A stretch of 64,000 nt of DNA from Prunus persica (GCF_000346465.2 NC_034014.1:19810367-19874366), one strand, 5' to 3'. Positions 48,861-61,300 are shown, numbered from the stretch's first letter. Made by a program: numbers and translations. Notes: generated by a model not told the origin, from the letters alone.

Positions 48861-49183
48861 CTTGAACAGCGCCCATTTCCTTCTCAACCTTAGCCTGCAT
48901 CTCGCGAAGAGCAGCAGCTTCCTCCTCCATCTCCTTCAACCGCTTCTTCATCTCGTCCAACTCCTATAATATAAAATCAAATACACCAAAATCATTCGAT
49001 ATTTGGTTTTTATGATTTTGGTTTTTAAAACAAATCAATTGCTAGGGTTTTTGTGAGTACCTTGACGGCGTCGTCGTCGGCGGTGGACATGTCAACGTCA
49101 GCATGATGAGCTTCAATATCCCCCTCCATTTCTCCCTCGTCTGGGATCTCTCCTCCGTACACCTCATGCTCCTCCTCCTCCAT
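45386..49183 (-). CDS. PABN: Nuclear poly(A)-binding protein, PABPN1 type
   Basis: It coats nascent poly(A) tails in the nucleus and stimulates poly(A) polymerase. Six exons in phase: 49183-49061, 48963-48861, 48464-48394, 45941-45750, 45664-45537 and 45434-45386, giving 221 residues. Order of parts: acidic N-terminus (1-41, [18 protein letters not shown]); a coiled-coil helix (42-72, [20 protein letters not shown]); one RRM (about 93-170) with RNP2 VFVGNV at 95-100 and RNP1 KGFAYVEF at 133-140; and an Arg/Tyr/Pro-rich tail ([20 protein letters not shown]) ending ARYMPYY, the usual nuclear-import and methylation tail. Intron 3 is 2.45 kb and splits the RRM directly after RNP2's Asn. A GA microsatellite starts three bases inside intron 2. 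The best match from memory is Arabidopsis PABN1-3. Confidence 0.96.
48815..48858. repeat. GA/CT microsatellite at a splice donor
   Basis: Twenty-two GA units on the plus strand. In gene direction (minus), exon 2 of the poly(A)-binding protein gene ends at 48861, the donor reads GTTCTCTCTC, and the CT run starts at once. Confidence 0.97.
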
Positions 49184-50541
49184 TTTGTCTCTCTTGGACC
49201 TCTGATTCCTACGAAGTTTTACGCTCGTGTCTCACTCGTACTCGCCATGGATTATATTCGGAGGCTACACCCGTAATACGATGTCGTATGCTTGCCCTAT
49301 GCCTCGATTTTTTATGTTTTCTTTTTTACGTTGGAGAGAATCTAACCTAATTAAAACTCATTAGCCCATTACTATTTGGGCTAAATCAAGGGCTTATCTT
49401 ATGTAACTTAGGGTTTGTTTGGAACTGATAATCCAAAGCAATTCTAACCGCGTTTGACCGAAAATGGCCATAAAAACGCTTCCTTAGGTATCACTTTTAA
49501 AGAATCACAGAAATCATGTGAATTTTTAATAAAAATTTCAGAGTGATTAACTAAAACGCTTATGAGCGTAAATGCTCGTTATATTTCAAACAAAGTCTTC
49601 TAGATGCGTGCAACCTTTCAAAACATAGTGAAGTGAGAATATATTAGATACTCTTTTTTCTTTAACAACAATGAAAAAGAAATAAACTTGAACTGACATG
49701 TAGTCTCTATATTAGTTCAAACATTTCATTTTGTCAATCAATATCATTTTTATCCTCTTATGTTATGTTGTACATCAATGAAATATCATTTTTAACGTCA
49801 ATTCTATCCAATTTCTTGTCAAAATTGATCACATACAATACAAGGCACATGACTAACATCAACGCACAACATGAGAGGACAAGGATGACATTGATCACAC
49901 TGACGGAACCACTATGTGGGCTGCCATGGGCTGTAACCCATGAAAGGTTTTGGGACGGAAAAAAAAAGAGTTTTTCTATTTAAACCCTATACTTCTCTTT
50001 GTTCACCTCATATTCTAAGTTCACCCCAACTTCTAATTTAAATTTTCACAATTTTTAAGAAAACCCCAATTTTTTGGGCCAGTAGAAAAAATAAAAATAA
50101 AAAACTCATCAACCTCACATCCCACACCTTGCTATCTTGCCCCTTCACCACTCTAAGTTCACCTCAACCTCACATTACTTAAATAGATAAAACCAATGTT
50201 ATATACAAAAACCAGCAAAAAAACACCGCATTGTTGTATTCACTTGGTATTTTAACTAGTAGCAAAAAAACAGTTTTCTTTACAACATTGGTCCTATCCT
50301 GTATCTTATATGTCTGGGGAAAAACCAAGAGAAAACATATGAAATTTTCTACATAAGAGAAACTAGATATTGAGACCCTCAGCTGTTTGGAATTTATATA
50401 ATATAATTTCATATTTCAAAATGGGAAAAGAGGGTGTTAGTCATACTTTACTAGTTCGATAAAATAAAGGTGTAGAGGAGTTTGTGTTTTTCTAAAACTT
50501 AATATGAAGAGTTGTTATAGATGTACTAGGGTTAAGTATTA
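49184..50541. other. Promoter side of the poly(A)-binding protein gene and transposon debris
   Basis: The first 100 bp or so should be 5' UTR and core promoter on the minus strand. 49410-49600 resembles an old MITE (GTTTGTTTGGAACTGAT at one end, TTTCAAACAAAGTC at the other). No further gene supported. Confidence 0.45.
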
Positions 50542-51157
50542 TGTCACATCCCGAGATCGGCTCTGCCGTAGCACGATATTGTCCGCTTTGGGCCCCCCTC
50601 TCTGCCCGCCGGTTTTGTTTCTGGGAGCTCACGAGCAACTTCCCAGTGGGTCACCCATCCTGGGATTGCTCTAGCCCCCAACTCGCTTAACTTCGGAGTT
50701 CCTACGACTCCGAAGCCAGTGAGCTCCCAAAAGGCCTCGTGCTAGATGGATGCGGGTGTGCACATATAAGGCACATCACCCCCTCTCTGTTGGTCGATGT
50801 GGGATCTTACAATCCACCCCTCTTAAGGGCCCGACGTCCTCGTCGACACACTCGCACCACACGGCAGAGTGGCTCTGATACCAAATTGTCATACCCCGGG
50901 ATCGGCTCCGCCGTAGCACGATATTGTCCGCTTTGGGCCCCCCTCTCTGCCCTTACGGTTTTGTTTCTGGGAGCTCACGAGCAACTTCCCAGTGGGTCAC
51001 CCATCCTGGAATTGCTCTAGCCCCCAACTCGCTTAACTTCGGAGTTCCTACGACTCCGAAGCCAGTGAGCTCCCAAAAGGACTCGTGCTAGATGGATGCG
51101 GGTGTGCACATATAAGGCACATCACTCCCTCTCCGTTGGTCGATGTGGGATCTTACA
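50542..51157 (-). mobile_element. Complete Cassandra TRIM retrotransposon with 5S-like LTRs
   Basis: Two LTRs, 50542-50811 and 50887-51157, differ at only a few sites. Perfect 5-bp duplications TATTA flank the whole (50537-50541 and 51158-51162). The 75-bp interior has a tRNA-Met type primer site next to the right LTR (TGGTATCAGAGC on the minus strand), so the element points left. Each LTR holds a 5S rRNA-like segment on the minus strand (about 50636-50705 and 50982-51051: GAACTCCGAAGTTAAGCGAG, then GGATGGGTGACCC). That segment contains the internal pol III promoter region and is the hallmark of Cassandra. It encodes no protein and relies on other retrotransposons. Confidence 0.96.
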
Positions 51158-52077
51158 TATTAAGTTGGATGACCTTTTCTGTCTTTTTACACAATAATAA
51201 AACTTAAGAGCTTAATGATTTAAGTATTAGGGTGAACAAGAAAAATGTGGGGTTTAAAAACTCAAAAATATTACACCTATATAGCCTAGTATATTAACCT
51301 AATATATATACACAATTTTACCTTATCAATACAAATAGGCATGGTAAGAGGTATTCCACATTTGTATTTGGTGTCAAAAATTGTCTTAACATCAATTTTA
51401 ATCTTTTTTCATTAATTTATCTTCAAAAGAGAAGCATTTTTTCTAAATGAAATTCATCCTTTCGTGAATAATATGGCTCTAATTCCATTTTTTCTAGTGT
51501 TTACAACTAGCGTTATTTATATGATTTAATGTATACTTTTATTTATAGCAAAAACTATAGAAATTGTAAGCACAAAAAAAAGTTATAATTAGATTTTCAG
51601 CTACTAACTTTAGTTAGTCCACTTGTTGAAAAATTCCTGGTTCCACCTTTGATTGATCAAATTGAAAGTACATGGACGTAAATGATGTGTTTGAAATTAA
51701 TTTAAAGAATATCAATGGTACCTTCTGGGATGCTTATTCTTTTGGGGGCGGATGGGCCAAATGATTCTACACTTGGCCTCTGATTCCTAGAACTACCATT
51801 GGTATACCTACCACCAAAACTATTACTGCTTCATCTTCTGGGAATTGGTTTTGCGGTAATAAGCTCAATTTTCTGGTTGATGGCAATGCAACGTATAAGG
51901 CTTGAGAGCTTTCTCTTCTGGCAGCATGTGTTCGTTCTCTTCTCCCTTTCCTTGTATAATGTTATCTACTTTGGATTAAGACTATTTGCACTCCAGGAGA
52001 ATTACACAAGAAAAAAAAACAAAAAAACCATTAATTTTGGAGTGGAAGAAGCTACTCCGTTAACAGTAGTTTGGCTT
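51158..52077. other. Spacer; no gene I can support
   Basis: AT-rich up to 51700. 51700-52010 is somewhat less AT-rich, with a 93-codon open frame (hydrophobic, starting 51799) and other open stretches, but no motif I know. It could be a decayed gene fragment. Confidence 0.4.
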
Positions 52078-54768
52078 TAAAATGACCTAAATGATCCTCC
52101 AACTATTGCCCCAATATCATTTTGGTCCACCAACTAAAATTTTCATTTGAAATGTCCTTAAACTTTTTATTTTGTACCAAGATGATCTATCTGTCAAAGT
52201 CTGTGTCTTATTCCGTGAAATTGAGGGACAAAACCGTATTTTTAGGTGAGTATCCTCTTCTAAAAGGGTTATTGATCCCAATGGTCCCCCAACTATTGCT
52301 CCACTATCATTTTGGCCCACCAACTAAAATTTTTATTTGAACCGTCATTCAACTCTTTTTTTTGTATCAAGATGGTCCTACTATTAAAGTCTATCAATTT
52401 TATTGTTAAATTGAGGAGTAAAAATGTCTCTATGAATTAAAATAGTAATATATAATTAAAAATTAAAGGAAACTATTATAAAACTTAGAAAAATTTTAAA
52501 AATTGAATCTCACTAGCCACATGGCTTTTTTTGTGGTGAGATTGACCTAACAATTAATAATAATAAATTCTCTATTGTTTAAATTAATTAAATCATATAA
52601 ATATAAAAATAAAATAACAAATTTTTTAAAGAGTAAACAATAATTATATGATTAATAACCTAAATGGTCCCCCAATTAGTGCTCTATTATCATTTTGGTC
52701 CACCAACAAAATTTTCAATTCAAATGTCCTTAAACTTTTTTATTTTGTACCAAGATGGTCAATCCATGATAGATTTCGTTACTTCTGATCACACGATGGC
52801 CACGTGGCTGAGATTTGAAGAGTATATGCGACTTTTTGAGAAGCTCTATTGAAGGGTATGACTAAAATGGTCCATCAACTATTGCTCCAGTATCATTTTG
52901 GTCCACCAACTAAAATTTTCATTTGAACCGTCCTTTCACTTTTTTTTTTTGGTATCAAGATGGTCCTACGGTCAAAGTCTGTCAATTTTATTGTTATTTA
53001 TTTTTGTATTTATCTTATTTTAAAATTTTTAATTAATTTAAACAATAGAGAAAAAAATATTACTTTTTAAGTCCATGTCATAAAAAAAAAAAAAAAAAAA
53101 GCCATGTTGGTGGTTAGATTCAATTTTTTCAATTTTAAAATTAGGTACAAGTTCCTATAATAGTTTCCTTTAATTTTTAATTATTGTTTGCTCTTTTAAA
53201 AAATTTGTTACTTTATATATACTAGCCCCTTGACACATGCTCACGCATGTGCCAATTGGTTTTCTTTTTCTTTTTTATTTTATTTTTAGAATTGATAAAA
53301 GATAACAGGGTAGTTATGTTCCATAAAAGTAGGACCTATTATCTTATTTTGTTTTTAATTTTAATTTTTTTAATATTAAAACATGTGAATTTACCATATT
53401 ATCCTCATTTAATTAATAATTTCAATTCTTAATGTTTGAATTAACAAAGGGCATTTTCTGGTATTTTGAATGTTTCACCATTCTCTGCCTTTTGCTTTAT
53501 ATTATACTAGCCTCTCTGCACGCACTTCCGCGCTTGCGAGAGGTTTTTTAAAAAAAATAAGTAAATTTATTTTAGAATTAAAAAAGATAAGTCCCATAAA
53601 AATAGGATCCATTATCTGCCTTTTCTTTTTCTTTTAATTTTTTCAAATATGAAAAAGAGTGAATTTACCATATTATCCTCATTTAATTAATAATTTGAAT
53701 TCTTAATGTTTGCATTAACCAAGGGTATTTTCTGGTATTTTGAATGTTTCACCATTCTCTGCCTTTTGCTTTATATATATAGATATATATATGTGATTTA
53801 AATTAATTTAAACAATAGATAATTTTTTATTATTAATTGTTAGGTCAGTCTCACTAAAAAAAAAAAAAAAACCATGTGGCTAGTGAGATTCAATTTTTTA
53901 AAATTTTCTAAGTTTTATAATAGTTTCCTTGATACCAAAAAAAAAAATTGTTGAAGGATGGTTCAAATGAAAATTTTAGTTGGTGCACTAAAATAATACT
54001 GAAGCAATAGTTGGGGGACCATTGGGATCATTAACTCTTTTAGAGGAGGATACTCACCTAAAAATACGGTTTTGTCCATCGATTTCACGGAATAATACAC
54101 AGACTTTGACGGATGGAACATCTGGGTACAAAATAAAAAGTTTAAAGAGGTTTGAATTGAAAATTTTAGTTGGTGGACCAAAATGATAATGGAGCAATAA
54201 TTGGGGGACCATTTAGGTCATTAACCCATAATTAAAATTAAAGAAAACTATTATAGGAGCTTGTACCTAAAATTGAAAATTTTGAATCTCACCACCAACA
54301 TGGCTTTTTTTTTTTTGGTTGACATTGACTTAAAAAGCAATAGTTTTATCTCTATTGTTTAAATTAATTAAAAAATTTAAAATAAGATAAATACAAAAAT
54401 AAATAATAATAATAATAATAATAATATTGATGGACTTTGACGGTAGGACTATCTTGATACAAAAAAAAAGAAAGAAAAAAAAAAGAGTTGAAGGATGGTT
54501 CAAATGAAAATTTTAGTTGGTGGATCAAAATGATACTGGAGCAATAGTTGAGGGGCCATTTCAATCATTAACTCTTTTTAAAATAAGATTTTACTTTTTT
54601 GCCCTTCAATTTAACAGAATATTTGACAAACTTTAACGGTAGGACTATCTTGATACAAAAAAAAAAGAGTTGAAGGACAGTTCAAATGAAAAATTTAGTT
54701 CGTTGATCAAAATGATACTGGAGCAATAATTAGGGGACCATTAGGATCAATAACCCTAAATTTTAGTA
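52078..54768. mobile_element. Palindromic cluster of related MULE-type MITE ends
   Basis: A unit like CCAACTATTGCTCCACTATC, then ATTTTGG and CCACCAACTAAAATTTTCA, occurs four times on the plus strand (about 52095, 52275, 52670, 52870). It occurs four times inverted (about 53965, 54165, 54520, 54700). The outer borders are TAAAATGACCTAAATGATCC and, reversed, TAGGGTTATTGATCCTAATG. The pattern fits repeated insertion of one family into itself, or one element with compound arms. A separate direct repeat (53213-53780) occupies the centre. No transposase present. Confidence 0.75.
53213..53780. repeat. Direct repeat of about 285 bp, starting ATACTAGCC
   Basis: Copy one starts near 53213 (TATATACTAGCCCCTTGACA) and copy two near 53498 (TATTATACTAGCCTCTCTGC). 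Both contain CATATTATCCTCATTTAATT and GTTTCACCATTCTCTGCC. Each copy has a short GC-rich palindrome near its start (CATGCTCACGCATG; CTTCCGCGCTTGCGAGAGG). The form recalls some small Helitron-like or retro-derived elements, but I see no defining ends. Confidence 0.7.
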
Positions 54769-55243
54769 CATTGAAGGCTGCTTTCTCCCTGTCTATTGGA
54801 GTACATTGCTTGAGTAAGGTGGATTCGTTTCTTTGTTTTCTGTCCCGTTTTTTTCTTTTTTTTTTCTTTTTAAAGGAGTTAACCTATAACAATATTAATG
54901 CAGGTTGTTCTGATGGAATGTAATTCTAAGGCTGGAAGGTCCTTTGTAAAATTGCGTTAAGTGTCAGTGCAGAACCTCACAGAACCACCGAAAGAGGTTC
55001 TGTGGAGATCCCATTTGGATATTGAACTTGAGATTTTCCACTTACGTTAACGGAGCAGGAGACGTTCTTAAGCACAAAGGGTATGAGACATAATATCTGC
55101 ATTTGGAAGGTATAGAGTGAGAGTGGTCTTATTTTAGTGATAGAAGAAGCCTCTTTTAAAAGCTTCTAACCAGTAACAATGAGCAGAAGCTATATCCTCT
55201 GGAAAACATGGTATCAGAATCTTACAAGTGTGTCTAAGCTATG
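54769..55243. other. Spacer; no gene I can support
   Basis: Contains some open stretches (around 54955-55080, GAACCTCACAGAACCACCGA) but no domain that I recognise. It lies between the MITE cluster and the next LTR element. Confidence 0.4.
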
Positions 55244-58177
55244 TGATGGGGATCGAGGTCAGGACGCAGGTCACCAACCACATACACGAGTACCGAAATC
55301 TAGGGTTAATGCAAACTCACATATAAACTATTTCATTACTCATCAACATTAACTTCTCTACAACTATTACATTAGCCTTATTTATAGGCTTTACAAGACT
55401 TCGGCACCAAGGCTATTTGGTCCAAAAGTAAACTAATTAATTATAAAATCACACATAAATAATAAAAGATATCCTAAAACTATATAAATAAGAAAATAAC
55501 AATATATCATGAAATAACTAATTAAATGATAAATATCTATCTCGATCCACCCCTATGCTCTTACATCAGACTCCTCTAGTTGGAAAGAATTCTTCCTCAA
55601 ATTCAAGCCTTTGATTGAGGAAAATCCGAATAGAATCTTCAATTGCTTCATATTAATTTTGGATATTTTAGCATCCAATTGAAACCTTCCTTTCCAAATA
55701 AAAAGATATTTGGAATATTTCTGTTGAGGCCCAAAAAATTCATGGTTGGCCCCAAATATATTCTCGGCCCAAAACGATATATTATTAAGAAAAGACCCGA
55801 TTTGGAGCACACGAAAATCAGCTATGCACGAGTCACACTCCACGTGCCATGCCAAATAAATAATCCGTCATGCTAGGAATCGAGATTAAGATTATAAAAT
55901 GCATTAGCCGGGGCTTGCTTGAGTGGGTTGTGGTATGGATGGTAATAAACCAACATGAGGCTCATTGATGGGTCGAGAAATGGAAGTCTCGAGTTGCTTG
56001 GGAGCCTCGGGACTCAAGCCCATTTCTTAGGCCCAAACACATGGGTGAGCACAAAAGGGAAAATAACACAACCAAAAATAAGCCCAATCAAAATAGCCTA
56101 TTGACTCAACCAAAAAGCCCAAATGTTTTAAATAGCCCACTTACTTAAGGAACCACTTTGGCCCATACAAAACTCCAAAATAAGCCACAAAAGCCTCAGC
56201 CTCTTGCTAGAAAAATAGAAGCCACGAAGGGGGAGGTTTGAAGATTTATTGAACAAAGCTGCTGGAGGTTCCAGCACATGGGGGGAGCAAGTTCCAAGCA
56301 AGAAACATTCAAGGAACCAAAGAATATTAGCTTGCGAGCTGCCAGAAGCACCCTTTGAACCAGCATGTATATCCACTTCCTTTCCTTCATCAGATATGGC
56401 CAAGGAAGGAGGAAGGAAAGAAGAAGAAAAATAGCTAAGAATGGAGCCTTCCATTGGAACACTACGGGAAAGGGGCCTTGAGCTCCCAAAGTTCCTGATT
56501 TTGTGCGAATAGACAGAAGAAATTTCACAAAGATAGGAAAAGCCAAGGGAGGAGAAGAGAAAGGAAGGGAAAACTTTAGCCAAAATGGGTAGAAACCATT
56601 AGGGTTTCTTTGGAAGGCATGATTTCCAGCAGCTATAAAATGAGGCCTCTTCTACCCAACGAAACCAACCCAGATTCAGAGGGCAAGCTTTCTTTCTAAC
56701 TTGCAAAAACCCAGTAATCTCGTGCATTGTTCACCCTCTTCTCCATTCTTCTCTTTTGGCAGACTGAGTATCCGTCAAACTGCCGGAAGAGTATTGTTCT
56801 TCATTTCTCTCTTCCTAGCCAAATCTCCTACAAATTTCTCCTTTCTCACCTTAACACTTCCTTTTTTTCCCCCTAAGAAAGCCTAAATTTCCCCTCAGTG
56901 CTAAACTCATGTTGATTTTGCTTCCATGCCATATGCCTCTCATGCTAAGCTTAAAGGTATATCTGTAAGCATGCAAAAATTACCTGTAAGTTGCTATTGT
57001 TTTGGTTGGTGAAGGTAACCAAAATACTTCCTAAGGCTCTGCTGCCATTTCGAAGTATTTTTTGGGCTTAATTTTCGAACTCAGACAAAGGGGACAATTT
57101 CATCAGCCTGCCCTTTACGGCAGCCCAGCCCATTTACAGCTGCCGGAAGAAAAAGTCCCCTACAATTTCATTATTCTTGGCTTCTTCTTACTCCCTCTAA
57201 CAATGCAAATGTCTCTCTAGAATCTTCAACTGATTGACAAAATCAACCAGATTTTTGGCAACCTTCCAAGTGAAAACATTAATGTCCATATAATCAATAA
57301 TATCTTTGAAAGTTTTATCAATTCTCATCTTTTCATTGTTCTAATCAATAAATTTCTTATCAAAATTGCTTTGCACACTCAAACAATTTTCATTGCAATT
57401 TTCACAATTGCAAGGATCAAATATTGGAGGTAAATCCAAATTTAATAACTTTGATGAATAACAAGATGAGCCAAAATTACCAATTCAATTATACCTTCAA
57501 AGACACAATGAGAATAAACGTGCCCATCTTCACTTGACTCACACAACGGAGTGCAACAATAAAAAGGGTTATCTCACTCGTACTACCCGTCGAGACTCTC
57601 ACAGCTTAAAGTGTCGATGCGAGCTACTCGGTTCAAATAAGGGTTCACACATCCCTCCCCGTCAAACTCTTACCTATCTGAGTTCGAGCGTCGATGCGAG
57701 CGATGCATTTCGTAAATTGCCATAGCATCCTCCAGATTTCCTCCATGTCGTTGTAGTTGTCAATACAACCTTCCATCCCAAAACCTCCCTGAGAAAGCAG
57801 ATCTTGAGCCGTAGCTCTGATACCAATTGATGGAGATCGAGGTCAAGACGCAGGTCACCAACCACATACACGAGTACCGAAATCTAGGGCTAGTGCAAAC
57901 TCACATATATCATAGCAAATTCATGCCACAAATAAACTATTTTATTAATCATCAACATCAACTTCCCTACAACTATTACATTAGCCATATTTATAGGCTT
58001 TACAAGACTTGGGCACCAAGACTACTCGGTCCAAAAGTAAACACATTAATTATAAAATCACACATAAATAATAAAAGATGTCCTAAAATTACATAAATAA
58101 GAAAATAAAAATATATCATGAAATAACTAATTAAATGATAAATATCTATCTTGATCCACCCCCATTCTCCTGCATCA
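55244..58177 (-). mobile_element. Small non-autonomous LTR retrotransposon (TRIM/LARD-like)
   Basis: LTRs at 55244-55568 and 57828-58177 share GACGCAGGTCACCAACCACA and long AT-rich stretches. The right copy has an extra 25-bp stretch. Both have TGATGG...CATCA ends. Perfect 5-bp duplications CTATG lie at 55239-55243 and 58178-58182. A tRNA-Met primer site (TGGTATCAGAGC, minus strand) abuts the right LTR, so the element runs leftwards. Without the nested solo LTR the interior is about 0.8 kb. It has one degenerate frame (57200-57470, minus strand) of unknown type and no pol. Confidence 0.92.
55722..57164 (+). mobile_element. Solo LTR, 1.44 kb, nested in the LTR element
   Basis: It begins TGTTGAGGCCC and ends GTCCCCTACA, with perfect duplications ATTTC at 55717-55721 and 57165-57169. 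CTATAAAATGAG at 56634 is a good TATA box on the plus strand, about 900 bp into the LTR, where a U3/R border would be expected. No interior region or second copy is present. Frames at 56128-56583 (minus) are by-chance frames in U3. Confidence 0.88.
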
Positions 58178-58308
58178 CTATGTTTTGGATCTTTTCTAGC
58201 GCATGTATATAGACTATAGAGTAATTTTGTTTGAAATTTCAATTATACCCACCATGCCTTTCCGAAAAGTTCACAGGGAGGCTTGGAGGATTGATTCTCT
58301 GTGATCTG

Positions 58309-61300
58309 TTAAGAAGAGTGCTTGGGAGTACCAACTAAGAGAGCTTTGATAATTGGTACAAACTTTTCCGTGGTCTTTATGATTCCCAGAAACATGAGCC
58401 TATAAACAATTACCATCCCAAACAAAATGGCAAGATCAACCCACTTGGAGTAGCCCATCTGCACTTGCCAAATACTTCGCAATATTTCTTCGCCAGTAAT
58501 CGTGGATGGCCTTGCCGCTTGATCATTAGGAAATGTTAGTCCTTCGAACTCATTTTTATAGAATCCTTCATTTGCATACTTGTGGAATGCAATGTAGTAC
58601 ATTGGGTATCTCCAGAAAGGCTTAGGAAGATCGTTCGGCAATCGGAAGAAACCTCCATTCAACATCATCACTCCTTGAATTCCGGCACCAGTAATAATTC
58701 CCATGAGAAAATCTGGCACAATGCTTGCCACAATCATCATTAGGCTCTCAACCAACATCATGCTCACAAAGAGCAGCAGTGCAAAATAGGCAAAGTGCTC
58801 AAAGCTCTTTTGAAGGCCAACCATGTAGTAGGCTATTGCTCCAGGAATTAAAGAGATGATCAGCAAATATGGGATGGAGGAGAATGTGTTTCCAACAACA
58901 AATGCCGAAACACCATAGTGCCCGTTTAATCTTTCGCGCCCAAAGATCTGGTTAGTAAGACAGGAAAAGAGGTCAGATCACCACAAAAGCTCAACAAACC
59001 AGGACATGTATCAACCAAACTGACTAACCTTCATGTCTTCTACAAAAGAAGGGAAGCCGCCTATTGCCATGAAAGTCAAGAATGCTCCAACAAACATGAG
59101 CATTGCACCTCTAGCCTGAAAATTCAGTTATTTTGAAGCTATTAGATTATACTAACAGGCTAATGTGTGTGATAACAGTAGAGAAATATATCACTATAAT
59201 TCACCTAATTACCTGTATTGAGCCAAAAGTGGAGCCAATGTCATAAAAGATCGTCCCTACGCATAAGCACAAGGCAATGTAAATTGCAAGGCGAAGCCAG
59301 TAGTAGCCTAGATCACGATACATGTTCACGAAAGATCTCCTTGTCAGAACCAGGCATTGGGTTATGAAGTTGGCCTGGCTTCCCTTCTCTAGAGCCCCAC
59401 CTTTCTACAAAACAGAAGAAACTCAAGCTATGTTTTTTCTTCTTCTTATTCTGTGTTTGATCAGCTAATGCTTAAACTTAAATTTGAACCATTCAAAACC
59501 ATAGGCTTATTTACCTGTTGGCAAATCTCAGCTACTTGTTTCTGAACTTGCTGGAAATGATTTGAAGACTTGTATGATTGTGTGAGAATATTAATTGCTT
59601 CCTCAGTGCTTGTTTTGCCATCAAACCCTTGTTCGATATCCTAGCGTCAATATTCAAGGTAGGTTTTTGTTTTTATTTTTTGGTTATTGGAGTAATCATA
59701 AGTTTATCCAATGAAGCTAATTGCTTTTAAAATGAAGGGATTACTGTTCTCAAACGACTTACAACATCGAAATCCTTGTTGATGGTTCTAAGGTAGTGAT
59801 CTGCTGGGTTTCTCAGAGTAGGGCAAGGGAAGCCATTTGAAGCAAAAAACTGCATCATTTAGATTGGCACAATTATTTAATTGCTCATAAGAAGTAAACT
59901 TATTCATGCTGATGAAAGTCAGAATGATTCATGGTTGCACATTCATTCTTCGAATAAGCTAATACCTGTTCTGCCATTGAAGCAGGGCCAAAGTAGACTG
60001 TTCTACCAGAGGAGAGAAGGCAAAGGTTTTGGAAAAGCTCAAAGACTTCACTGCTAGGTTGATGAATTGATGCAATAACGGTCCTTCCATCCCGGTGCGC
60101 TAGCTTAACAATGCGGTTCATGACATGGTAAGATGCTGCACTGTCTAGCCCACTTGTAGGCTCATCAAGGAAGAGAAGCTTGGGGCGAGTCAAGATTTCA
60201 ATGCAAATGCTAACTCTTCTTTTCTGTCCACCACTGAGGCCTTTTACACTCCAACCGCCAATCCTTGTGTCCATGGAGTCTTGCAAGCCCATCTCCCTTA
60301 TTGTCATCTCTGCTCTTTCCTTCTTTTCTACTTTGGACATGGAGTCAGGCAGTTGGAGTTGTGCTGAGTAATATACAGCTTCCCTGACTGTTAATGTAGT
60401 CATTAGAGTGTCGTCTTGAGTCACGTATGCCTGCATATCGATAAATCAAACGCAGCGATTATTATTGATCTTTCGGCCCGTTTGGTTCATGGGAAAGGAG
60501 ACTTGAGAATGGGAAATCAATTGTTTTCCCATGTTTGTTAAGTCGAGGTATGGGAAATCGTTGCCTGGCTCATGGGAAAGTAAGGGGGAAAGTGAAACCA
60601 TCCTCCCAACTTGGGTTTTGTTTTTCCTCCTCATGGGAAAGTTTGGGAAAATGAGCTAACATTAAATACATATTTTTTATGACCATTTTATCCCCAATAA
60701 CAATTTAGAATTACGATATATCATTAAATGCATTCTTTTTGATTTGATTTAATATGGGTATATATAATTGAAAATTTATACAAACTTTGTTTTCCATTCC
60801 TACTCAAAACAAACATGGGAAAGGAAATAAAGTGATATTTCCCGGTTACTTTTCCAGCATTACCAAACGTGGAAAAGAATCTTTATTTCTCATTCCTTGG
60901 GGAATGACATGGGGAAAATTCCCTCAAATTCATTCCATGAACCAAACGGGTTCATGGAACACTTCGATATGAAATTGAGAAAGTATTGTATATAAACCAG
61001 ATTTCGGGCAATCGGAAGGTTCAGATGGCAATCAAGAGGATTTCACATTATGGTGTGAAGGTTTGGTTCATTACAGTGGATTGTATGTGATTAGATATGC
61101 ATATATAATGTGTTCCTTCCTTCACTATTCTTACCGAAGTTCCAAAAGCAAGTGTTTCTCTTCGGCCATTGATTAAAATCTCCCCTGTCTGCTGTGTGTC
61201 TGAACTTAGCCTGCCTGCAATATTCAAATGTTTTTCAGCAGTATTTTTTTTATGGAATAAAGAAAACTTCATAGCTGGCAAGCTGACTTTATCAAATAAT

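Noticed and set aside
50636..51051. Genomic 5S rRNA genes
   Set aside because: The 5S-like segments are part of Cassandra LTRs with TG/CA ends, primer site and a target duplication.
51799..52080. Hydrophobic 93-codon frame that could be a membrane protein
   Set aside because: No start context, splice partner or known motif; ends at a MITE boundary.
56128..56583. Minus-strand frame of 151 codons
   Set aside because: Inside the U3 part of a solo LTR with perfect flanking duplications; low-complexity composition.
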